Assembly (NCBI GenBank): GCA_947463665.1 | Contig: CANHUD010000147.1 | Location: 1 to 6,121, forward strand | From: Sphingobacteriales bacterium | GTDB taxonomy: Bacteria > Bacteroidota > Bacteroidia > Chitinophagales > Chitinophagaceae | Direction of reading: 5' to 3' | Length of the DNA stretch: 6,121 nt | In this document: piece after piece, positions 1-6,121 of the stretch | Numbering within the stretch: position 1 is the stretch's first letter | Layout of the letters: each line of letters starts with the position of its first letter | Notes under the pieces: model-generated | What the model was told of the DNA's origin: nothing | Database searches by the model: none | The model's input: the letters and a program-made list of their open reading frames with translations, nothing else | Translations under genes and position numbers: made by a program

Positions 1-1458
1 CGGATAGGGGATCGACAATTTCAATCGCTCCGACGGATCCGGAATAAACCCAAGATCCCACTGAATGCCCGCATATGATTTGCGCAATGCGGCAATTTCT
101 TCTTTAGAAACATGGCTGTTCCAGAGAAACACTTTTTTGAGCGATGGCAGTTTGCCCAGTTCGGCAAGCGCCGACTGTCCCACCTTCGTATTGGCAATAG
201 AAAGTTGTTCCAGTTTTTTATTCGCCGACAGTTTCGCGAAATTCTTTCCGGTCACATCGGTTCCATTCAAATTCAACACTTCCAGTTGCTCAAACGGTGC
301 CAGCAGATCAATAACGTCATCCCCTACCGGCATGGTCGACAAATTAATCTCCACTACCTGCCCGGCCACCCGCTGCAACTCTTTTACCATGCCCAGTTCA
401 AACTTCTCCTTCAGATAAAACTTCACCACCAGTGCAGGCGACTGTACCGCAACCGGCATCACTCTCCTGAAAGGGGTATTCAAACGTTCGATATCCGCCG
501 CAGAAGCCGCATCAAAAGTATAGGTCTTCGCTTCTTTCTTTACCGCAGATGAAGCAATGAACGTAGCAATGATCTTTTTTAACGTATCGGTTTCCGGCAA
601 CCCATGATAGGTTAGATCGGCTTTTGCACCGGAACGAATCCATTCCTTGAAAAGCATGATCTCCACCGAACTCAGCTGAGCCTTGCCTCTGGGAGGCATG
701 TGCTTCTTATCGTCCATATCCAGCAGCATCCGCTGCAGAATCAGGCTGTTGTCGGGATCTCCGGCCACCCACGTAGCCCCTGATTGCCCGCCTTTCAGTA
801 CGGCATTCAGCGCAGTCATATCGAGCCCGCCCTTGGCTTTTTTCTCATTGTGACAGGAAATACATTTGGCTTCCATAATCGGCTGCAGGGCGCCTGCATA
901 AACCGTAGTAGTATCCGAAAAGGTTATCTCTCCTACCCCTTTCTGTTCCTCTCCGCTATAGGCAAGAAAACCTTCCCCATGGGTGAGGGTTCCTCCAAAA
1001 TGACTGCCGATAATGGTGGACACGATCGTAACCAAAAGGGATATATTCCAGACCATCCGGCGACTGGCCGCAAATGCATCGATGTAGATCAGTGCATGTG
1101 CCGCAAAGGCTACGCCCACACCAAACCATTTATGTAGAAAAAGGGTTTCAGGATCGTAGCTCTCCCCCGCCGCCAGCAGCAGACCTGCCATGGCTGTGAG
1201 CGTGGAAAACAAAGCAGTATACACCAATGCCAATCGTAACACCATGGTTAACGTATCATCCGCATTCCGATTCCGGAACATCGAAAGTGGCAGCAGCAAC
1301 AACACCATGGCAACAGGCAGGTGCAGCAGCAGTGGATGGAATTTTCCGGAATACAACAGCCACGCAGGCATTCCGCTGAGGTCCACAAAACAAAACAGCA
1401 ACAGGAATACCTGCAAAACCAGGATCAGGTTGGTAACAATCGAGACGTGTCTGGACAT
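1..1458 (-). CDS. Inner-membrane DUF2231-like / PSCyt1 cytochrome c / leucine-rich-repeat protein, 3' end outside the window
   Basis: The reverse strand is open from an ATG at 1458 to the left edge (486 codons, no stop). An in-frame TAA, the stop of the upstream gene, lies only seven codons before this ATG, which fixes the start; the ribosome site is weak (AAGAAA). Residues 7-27, 41-61, 72-97, 110-130 and 137-153 look like five membrane helices. Positive loops (RNRN at 62-65, SRR at 132-134) fall on the inside, so the N-terminus is cytoplasmic and the rest periplasmic. HPLLLH (41-46) and GGTLTHG (155-161) resemble DUF2231. A haem c site CISCH lies at 199-203, with M254 in HMPP as the likely sixth ligand, matching the PSCyt1 family. 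Residues 368-464 form four leucine-rich repeats of about 24 residues. The role is probably a membrane-anchored electron-transfer or scaffold subunit for the upstream operon products (inference). Relatives may carry an FN3-like domain further on, not visible here. Confidence 0.88.
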   Translation of the reverse strand, partial: MSRHVSIVTNLILVLQVFLLLFCFVDLSGMPAWLLYSGKFHPLLLHLPVAMVLLLLPLSMFRNRNADDTLTMVLRLALVYTALFSTLTAMAGLLLAAGESYDPETLFLHKWFGVGVAFAAHALIYIDAFAASRRMVWNISLLVTIVSTIIGSHFGGTLTHGEGFLAYSGEEQKGVGEITFSDTTTVYAGALQPIMEAKCISCHNEKKAKGGLDMTALNAVLKGGQSGATWVAGDPDNSLILQRMLLDMDDKKHMPPRGKAQLSSVEIMLFKEWIRSGAKADLTYHGLPETDTLKKIIATFIASSAVKKEAKTYTFDAASAADIERLNTPFRRVMPVAVQSPALVVKFYLKEKFELGMVKELQRVAGQVVEINLSTMPVGDDVIDLLAPFEQLEVLNLNGTDVTGKNFAKLSANKKLEQLSIANTKVGQSALAELGKLPSLKKVFLWNSHVSKEEIAALRKSYAGIQWDLGFIPDPSERLKLSIPYP

Positions 1459-1479
1459 GTAAAAAATTTCTTGATTCGC
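1459..1479 (-). other. 21-base spacer between the DUF1501 and membrane cytochrome genes
   Basis: Read on the minus strand, this short spacer gives seven sense codons in the same frame as both flanking genes. It is AT-rich and contains only AAGAAA as a weak ribosome-binding candidate, about eight bases before the ATG. It has no room for a promoter or terminator, so the flanking genes are almost certainly co-transcribed. Confidence 0.7.
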
Positions 1480-2934
1480 TTAAGCAATGATTCCGTTTAC
1501 TACCTGTCCGGCAATATCCGTGAGCCGGTATCTCCTTCCCAGATGTTTATACGTAAGCTGCTCGTGATCGATCCCCATCAGGTGCAGCACGGTAGCATGG
1601 AAATCATGCACACTGACCGGATCCTTCACAATATTATATCCGAATTCATCGGTTTCGCCATATACGATACCAGGCTTCACACCACCACCGGCCATCCAGA
1701 TGCTAAAGCTCTTAGGATGATGATCGCGACCGTAATTCATCGGATCGATTTTACCCTGACAGAAATTCGTCCTTCCAAATTCACCGCCCCAGATTACCAG
1801 CGTTTCATCCAGCAGTCCGCGTTGCTTCAGATCCCTGATCAGTGCCGCCGATGCACGATCCACATCTTCTGCCTGCATCTTCATATCGTTCACCAGATTG
1901 CCATGCGTATCCCAACCCTGGTGGTACAATTGAACGAAGCGTACCCCGGATTCAGAGAGCTTACGGGCAAGCAGACAGTTCGCCGCATACGATCCCGGAA
2001 TCAGACAATCGGCCCCATACATCTTGATAATGTGATCCGGCTCCTTGCTCAAATCTGTGAGTTCGGGCACGGCACTTTGCATGCGGTACGACATCTCATA
2101 CTGCTGGATGCGGGTATTGATTTCCGGATCTCCATATGATTCAAAGGCCTCTGAATTAAACTGCGCCAGCTTGTCAAGCATGCTGCGCCTGCTCTGCTTA
2201 TCATGCCCCTCCGGGTTTTTGAGATACAACACCGGATCCTCCCCGCTGCTGAATACCACCCCCTGGTGCATGCTGTCCAGAAAACCGTTGCTCCAGAGTT
2301 TGGAATATACGCCCTGGCCATTGCCTCGTCCGCGCGACAGCAACACGGTATAAGCCGGAAGGTTAGCATTCTCGCTACCCAGTCCATAACTCATCCAGGC
2401 TCCCATACTGGGGCGATTGCCCTGCTGCGCACCGGTCTGGAAAAACGTAAGCGCCGGGTCATGATTGATCGCTTCGGTATGCATACTGCGGATGATGCAG
2501 ATGTCATCGGCAATTGAACTAATGTGCGGAAAATTATTGGAGATCCATGCACCGGATTGTCCGTGCTGGGAAAATTCAAACGCCGATCCCACCAGCGGAA
2601 ACTTCTCCTGATTGGCCGTCATCCCCGTCAGTCGCTGCCCCATACGAACCGATGCCGGTAATTCCTCCCCATGCATTTTGTTGAGCAGCGGTTTATAATC
2701 AAAGGTCTCCAACTGAGAAGGAGCACCATTCTGAAACAGATAGATGATGCGTTTCGCCTTCGGCGCAAACTGTGCTAACCCTAATGGAAGACTATTGGTA
2801 GCTTCACCTGTGCCAAACAACTGGTCTTTAAACAGCAGGGTCCCCAATGCTGCGCTGCCAAAACCCAGTCCGGCCCTGGTCAGAAAATGTCTTCTGGTAA
2901 TGTTTAGCCGAAATTGTTTTTCCTGATTGTCCAT
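1480..2934 (-). CDS. DUF1501 family protein (sulfatase/alkaline-phosphatase-like fold) with Tat signal
   Basis: This is a complete 484-residue protein, a usual length for DUF1501. The N-terminus carries a twin-arginine motif, TRRHFL at 13-18, followed by a hydrophobic stretch at about 20-35, so it should be exported folded by the Tat system. Family landmarks in order are NGAPSQLETFDYKP (69-82), WDTHGN (341-346), GGEFGRT (383-389), GRDHHP (402-407), HDFHAT (443-448) and a terminal RRYRLTDIAG block (467-476). The family belongs to the alkaline-phosphatase-like superfamily; S73, D79, D342, H344, E385, H405 and H406 are candidate catalytic or metal ligands by analogy. No substrate is established. 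DUF1501 genes commonly neighbour PSD1/DUF1553 genes, as here, which suggests a shared periplasmic function. The ATG at 2934 is chosen because the preceding gene's in-frame TAA is only two codons upstream and because it gives a normal Tat leader. Family assignment is firm; enzyme activity is unproven. Confidence 0.93.
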   Translation of the reverse strand: MDNQEKQFRLNITRRHFLTRAGLGFGSAALGTLLFKDQLFGTGEATNSLPLGLAQFAPKAKRIIYLFQNGAPSQLETFDYKPLLNKMHGEELPASVRMGQRLTGMTANQEKFPLVGSAFEFSQHGQSGAWISNNFPHISSIADDICIIRSMHTEAINHDPALTFFQTGAQQGNRPSMGAWMSYGLGSENANLPAYTVLLSRGRGNGQGVYSKLWSNGFLDSMHQGVVFSSGEDPVLYLKNPEGHDKQSRRSMLDKLAQFNSEAFESYGDPEINTRIQQYEMSYRMQSAVPELTDLSKEPDHIIKMYGADCLIPGSYAANCLLARKLSESGVRFVQLYHQGWDTHGNLVNDMKMQAEDVDRASAALIRDLKQRGLLDETLVIWGGEFGRTNFCQGKIDPMNYGRDHHPKSFSIWMAGGGVKPGIVYGETDEFGYNIVKDPVSVHDFHATVLHLMGIDHEQLTYKHLGRRYRLTDIAGQVVNGIIA

Positions 2935-2940
2935 CTTCGT
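2935..2940 (-). other. 6-base spacer between the PSD1 and DUF1501 genes
   Basis: The spacer holds only two codons (ACG AAG on the minus strand) between the TAA of the PSD1 gene and the ATG of the DUF1501 gene. All three elements share one frame. There is no clear Shine-Dalgarno sequence at normal spacing, so translation of the DUF1501 gene probably depends on ribosomes terminating just upstream. Confidence 0.7.
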
Positions 2941-3797
2941 TTATTTAATGGTGGTCTCGTCAATATTGTATAACATCTGGTTTACCTGCATCAGTGCCGC
3001 CGCTTCCGCCACATCGGGCGTAGCTATCTGCGGATGCATCCCAGCCTCCAGATACTTTGTGGCCCGTTTTTTATCCTTTCGGAAGATAGCGATTTCCTGC
3101 TGATAATACTCCAGCAGCATCCCCTTCTCTTTCGTTGTTGGCCTGCGGCAGACAACCGTTCGGAACAGTCGTTCCAGTTTCTGTTCTTCGGTCAGCTTCA
3201 GGTTGGCAGTCCGCTGTGCCAGTACCCTTGAGGCTTCCAGCGTTTGCGGATCGTTCATCAGTACGAGTGCCTGTAGAGGCGTGTTCGTCCGGATGCGGCT
3301 CACTTCACACTGGTCGCGAGTACTGGCATCCATGATGAGCAAAGCAGGAGGGGGTGCCGTTCTTTTAATAAACGTATACAACCCTCGCCTGTACAGTTTA
3401 TCGCCGATGTCCTGCTGATAAACAGCCAGCTCGCCTCTACCGGAAGTTGTGGCCTCCCAAACTCCTTTGGGCTGGTACGGTTTTACACTCGGACCACCGA
3501 TTTCCGGATTCAGTAAACCAGAGGATCGGAGCACCAGATCCCGCTGCAGTTCAGCACTTACTCTCAGTCTCGGATAGTAACTCATGTATTTATTTTCGGG
3601 ATCGATCTGGTAAACCTTAGAAGATCGTTTGGTAGTTTGTTTGTATGTGGCCGATGTCACCATCAGTCGAACCAGCTTCTTAATATCCCATCCGCTTTCC
3701 CGAAACTCCACCGCCAGCCAGTCGAGCAGTTCCGGATGCGAAGGCAATTCTCCCTGCCTACCGAAATCCCCTACTGTTTTTACCAGTCCTCTTCCGA
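2941..3797 (-). repeat. Tandem duplication, downstream copy (3' part of the 775-residue PSD1 gene)
   Basis: This segment aligns without gaps to 5265-6121 at a constant offset of 2324 bases, essentially one gene length, as expected for tandem duplication of a whole PSD1 gene. Identical stretches include 3233-3258 (26 bases) and 3671-3699 (29 bases). Similarity is uneven: five mismatches in 87 bases at 3671-3757, but six in the last 27 bases of the gene, mostly synonymous. The copy is therefore not recent as a whole. Confidence 0.85.
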
Positions 3798-5268
3798 AAA
3801 ATTCATTCCACAACCGATTCGCAAAAACTCTTGCCGTCAGCGGATTTTCCGGTGCCAGCATCCATCGGGCCAAACCCAAACGATTGCGTTCAAATTTGGC
3901 TGGATTAAAGGCAAGTACGGAAGCGGGGGTTGCCATTTCTACCGTATCGGCAGGCTGATCATATGCGCCTCTCCTTAGTAAGCGGGTATAGCGGATAGCT
4001 GCACTGTCCTGCATCACCATCACTTTCACCGGACTGGTATCTTTCTTGTTGATGAAGGTCAGGATGCTGTCCACATCGGTAGTGGTTACCCGGATGTACG
4101 GAGAATCGGCATACGATGATAAGCTCAGATTCCTTGCCAGTCCTCTCTCTGGCACCCGGTCAAAAAACGCGAACGTGCTGTAATACTCTTTTTGTGAAAT
4201 CGGATCATACTTATGATCATGGCATTTGGAGCATTCCAGTGTGAGTGCCAGAAAGGCTTTACCAAATGTGTTGGTCCGATCCGTTACATATTCAATTCTG
4301 TATTCCTCATCGATCACCCCACCTTCCTGCGTGATCTTGTGGTTCCGGTTAAAACCCGTAGCCAGGATCTGTTCTTTGGTCGCATTCGGCAGCATATCTC
4401 CTGCCAGTTGCCAGGTCAGAAAAGTAGAAAAAGGATAGTTCTTATTGAAAGCATGAATGACCCAGTCGCGCCAGGGCCACATGGTCCGGTAACTGTCATC
4501 CTGATACCCATGGCTATCCGCATACCTGGCCAGATCCAGCCAGTGAATCGCCATCTTCTCCCCGTAATGCCGGCTCTTCAGTAATTCATCCACTATTTTT
4601 TCATAGGCATCCGGAGACGCATCGTTCAGAAACTTATCCTGTAATTCCACACTGGGCGGCAGACCGGTGATGTCCATACTAACCCGCTTGAGCAGGGTTT
4701 CTTTATCGGCCGTGGCACTGGGCTCCAGACCTTTTTCTTCCAGTTTGGCAAAAATAAAGTTATCGATAGGATTAACCGGTTCGATATCCGCATCCACCTT
4801 TGGAACAGTGGGTCGTACGGGTGCTATGAACGACCAGTGTTTTTTATACGTTGCTCCCTGCTGAATCCATTTCTTCAGAATGGCAATCTCCGTTTGAGTT
4901 AGGGATAAATTCGCGGATGGAGGCGGCATTAATATGGAAGTATCCGATGCAATGATGCGCTGGTACAGCGCGGATTCCAGCGGATTGCCCGCCACGATCA
5001 CATGTTTGGAGGGATCTTCTTTTAATGCGGCGAACGCACCTTCTTCCGTATCGAGCCGCAGACCAGCTTCTCGTTTATTGGCATCCGGTCCATGGCATTT
5101 GAAGCATTTGTCGGATAAGATGGGCCGCACGTGAAAATTGAAATCCACTACATCGGGAACGCCGCCATCATCCGCCTGGGCAGGCGACATACTGAGATAG
5201 GCCACCATTCCCAGGACTCCAACCAGAGCCGTACCCACTAGTATCTTTTTGGACAGCGTCAGCTTCAT
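2941..5268 (-). CDS. PSCyt1-DUF1549-DUF1553 (PSD1) di-CXXCH exported protein
   Basis: This is a complete 775-residue protein. It begins with a Sec-type signal peptide: KK at 7-8, a hydrophobic core at about 9-26 and likely cleavage after AQA at 30-32. There is no lipobox cysteine. A PSCyt1 cytochrome domain follows, with haem motif CFKCH at 55-59 and M114 in LMPPP as likely axial ligand. DUF1549 spans about 168-372 and contains a second motif, CSKCH at 346-350, in the typical setting CHDHKYDPI. The RGAYDQP motif (433-439) precedes DUF1553 at about 461-720, with NRLWNEFFGRGLV (484-496), ELPSHPELLDWLA (507-519) and TNTPLQALVLMNDP. It therefore probably binds haem c in the periplasm; no reaction is established for the family. 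The start overlaps the stop of the upstream paralogue as ATGA, and no ribosome site is evident, which points to translational coupling. The linker between DUF1549 and DUF1553 is short, with no room for the LamG-like insert seen in some relatives. Confidence 0.93.
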   Translation of the reverse strand: MKLTLSKKILVGTALVGVLGMVAYLSMSPAQADDGGVPDVVDFNFHVRPILSDKCFKCHGPDANKREAGLRLDTEEGAFAALKEDPSKHVIVAGNPLESALYQRIIASDTSILMPPPSANLSLTQTEIAILKKWIQQGATYKKHWSFIAPVRPTVPKVDADIEPVNPIDNFIFAKLEEKGLEPSATADKETLLKRVSMDITGLPPSVELQDKFLNDASPDAYEKIVDELLKSRHYGEKMAIHWLDLARYADSHGYQDDSYRTMWPWRDWVIHAFNKNYPFSTFLTWQLAGDMLPNATKEQILATGFNRNHKITQEGGVIDEEYRIEYVTDRTNTFGKAFLALTLECSKCHDHKYDPISQKEYYSTFAFFDRVPERGLARNLSLSSYADSPYIRVTTTDVDSILTFINKKDTSPVKVMVMQDSAAIRYTRLLRRGAYDQPADTVEMATPASVLAFNPAKFERNRLGLARWMLAPENPLTARVFANRLWNEFFGRGLVKTVGDFGRQGELPSHPELLDWLAVEFRESGWDIKKLVRLMVTSATYKQTTKRSSKVYQIDPENKYMSYYPRLRVSAELQRDLVLRSSGLLNPEIGGPSVKPYQPKGVWEATTSGRGELAVYQQDIGDKLYRRGLYTFIKRTAPPPALLIMDASTRDQCEVSRIRTNTPLQALVLMNDPQTLEASRVLAQRTANLKLTEEQKLERLFRTVVCRRPTTKEKGMLLEYYQQEIAIFRKDKKRATKYLEAGMHPQIATPDVAEAAALMQVNQMLYNIDETTIK
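5265..5268 (-). promoter_or_regulatory. ATGA stop-start overlap between the two PSD1 paralogues
   Basis: On the minus strand these four bases read ATGA. The ATG starts the 775-residue PSD1 protein and the overlapping TGA ends the upstream paralogue. The bases before it (ACAACGATAAA) contain no Shine-Dalgarno sequence. This arrangement is typical of translational coupling by termination and re-initiation, so near-equal output of the two paralogues is expected (inference). Confidence 0.8.
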
Positions 5269-6121
5269 TTTATCGTTGTTTCATCAATGTTGTACAACAT
5301 TTGCCCGACCTGCATCAGAGCTGCCGTTTCAGCAATATCAGGTGTAGCGATCTGCTTATATTCTCCCGAAGCCAGATACAGCGATGCTTTTTGTTTTTGC
5401 TGCCGAAACTGTTGTTTTTCCTGCTGGTAATACTCCGAAAGCATGGTGAGTTCTTTTACATTGGGGCGCCTGCAAAGAATGCTCCTGAACATACGTTCCA
5501 GCTTCTGCTCTTCCGTCAGCTTCAGGTTGGCCGTTCGCTGGGCCAGTACCCTTGCAGCTTCCAGCGTTTGCGGATCGTTCATGAGTACGAGGGCTTGCAA
5601 CGGCGTATTGGTGCGCGTCCTGGTCACTTCACACTGGTCGCGCGTACTGGCATCCATGATCAGCAGCGCTGGTGGCGGTGCTGTTCTTTTAATGAACGTG
5701 TACAGACCTCTTCGATATAATTTTTCGCCGGTATCCTGTACATAGCGGGCCAGTTCTCCCCTTCCGGATGTAGTCGCTTCCCACACGCCTTTAGGCTGAT
5801 AAGGCTTTACGCTCGGTCCGCCAATCTCCGGATGCAGCAGTCCTGCTGAGCTCAATACCAGATCGCGCTGCAATTCAGCACTTACTCTCAATCTCGGATA
5901 GTAACTCAGAAACTTATTATCCGGATCGATCTGGTACACCTTGGGTGATCTCCTGGTAGTTTGTTTATAGGCGGCCGATGTCACCATCAGCTTTACCAGC
6001 TTCTTAATATCCCATCCGCTTTCGCGAAACTCCACTGCCAGCCAGTCGAGCAGCTCCGGGTGCGAGGGCAATTCTCCCTGCATCCCAAAATCTCCTACCG
6101 TCTTCACCAGCCCTCTTCCGA
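5265..6121 (-). CDS. PSD1 (DUF1553) paralogue, C-terminal part only; 5' end outside the window
   Basis: The frame is open from the right edge to a TGA at 5265-5267, giving 284 complete residues. The first visible residues are GRGLV, which match the middle of DUF1553 in the downstream paralogue, so the true start lies beyond the window. The in-frame GTG at 6107 encodes a conserved internal valine and is not a start. Visible motifs are ELPSHPELLDWLA, RLRVSAELQRDLVL, GGPSVKPYQPKGVWE, RRGLYTFIKRTAPPPAL and TNTPLQALVLMNDP, all standard DUF1553 blocks. By-eye alignment with the downstream protein finds 44 differences in 280 positions (about 84% identity) and no gaps. The missing N-terminal part probably contains PSCyt1 and DUF1549, by analogy. 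It is the first visible gene of the operon and is linked to the next by a 4-base overlap. Confidence 0.92.
   Translation of the reverse strand, partial: GRGLVKTVGDFGMQGELPSHPELLDWLAVEFRESGWDIKKLVKLMVTSAAYKQTTRRSPKVYQIDPDNKFLSYYPRLRVSAELQRDLVLSSAGLLHPEIGGPSVKPYQPKGVWEATTSGRGELARYVQDTGEKLYRRGLYTFIKRTAPPPALLIMDASTRDQCEVTRTRTNTPLQALVLMNDPQTLEAARVLAQRTANLKLTEEQKLERMFRSILCRRPNVKELTMLSEYYQQEKQQFRQQKQKASLYLASGEYKQIATPDIAETAALMQVGQMLYNIDETTIK
5265..6121 (-). repeat. Tandem duplication, upstream copy (visible part)
   Basis: This is the partner of 2941-3797, with identical blocks at 5557-5582 and 5995-6023. The repeat continues past the right edge, so its full extent cannot be judged. The encoded proteins are about 84% identical here. 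Most non-conservative changes sit in one linker segment (5355-5462), which suggests that both copies remain under selection. Confidence 0.85.

Noticed and set aside
112..552. 146-codon plus-strand open frame near the left edge
   Set aside because: It is antisense to the cytochrome/LRR gene, whose reverse-strand frame is open throughout with recognisable repeats. The plus frame is rich in His, Arg and Gln and has no family features.
1321..2139. 272-codon open frame on the plus strand
   Set aside because: It lies antisense to the DUF1501 gene and the start of the membrane cytochrome gene, has no recognisable domain, and is best explained as a shadow of strongly conserved minus-strand coding.
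1459..2940. Internal promoters or terminators between genes
   Set aside because: The spacers are 6 and 21 bases and the other junction overlaps. No stem-loop with a T-run or convincing promoter elements could be placed there.
6105..6107. GTG as the start of the upstream PSD1 gene
   Set aside because: The codon matches a conserved valine in the paralogue, and the preceding codons GRGL are also conserved, so the gene continues through the right window edge.
2941..6121. Repeats as evidence of a mobile element
   Set aside because: The repeated DNA is coding sequence of two paralogues. There are no terminal inverted repeats, transposase or target-site duplication.
1..6121. tRNA, rRNA, CRISPR array, riboswitch
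   Set aside because: No cloverleaf, no regularly spaced short repeats and no non-coding leader long enough were found. Almost every base is coding.

Overview
The window is a gene-dense stretch of bacterial DNA in which every supportable gene lies on the minus strand, so transcription runs from right to left. It holds four genes and almost no non-coding sequence: one 4-base overlap and two spacers of 6 and 21 bases. Both end genes are cut by the window edges. No tRNA, rRNA, CRISPR array, insertion sequence, promoter or terminator could be supported. The operon promoter should lie beyond the right edge and its terminator beyond the left edge.

In transcription order the genes are: (1) the C-terminal part of a PSD1-type (DUF1553) protein at 5265-6121; (2) a complete 775-residue paralogue at 2941-5268 with a Sec signal peptide, a PSCyt1 haem-binding domain, DUF1549 with a second CXXCH motif, and DUF1553; (3) a 484-residue DUF1501 protein of the sulfatase/alkaline-phosphatase-like superfamily with a twin-arginine (Tat) signal at 1480-2934; (4) an inner-membrane protein at 1-1458 that joins a five-helix DUF2231-like domain, a PSCyt1 cytochrome c domain and at least four 24-residue leucine-rich repeats, and runs off the left edge.

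The families were first named in Planctomycetes, but the two-paralogue plus DUF1501 plus DUF2231/cytochrome/LRR layout, the weak or absent Shine-Dalgarno sequences and the moderate base composition fit a Bacteroidota genome best, perhaps a Chitinophagaceae or Cytophagales relative. This is inferred from family knowledge and not proved by the window.

Working model (inference): the products form one periplasmic and inner-membrane redox module. The PSD1 proteins are exported unfolded by Sec and matured with haem c. The DUF1501 partner is exported folded by Tat and may act as a hydrolase-like or structural partner. The membrane cytochrome/LRR protein anchors the set and may pass electrons to or from the membrane. 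No member has an established biochemical function that I can name, so this conserved and poorly characterised operon is the best candidate for an undescribed system here. The most striking local feature is the tandem duplication of the PSD1 gene, colinear without gaps over the whole visible overlap.
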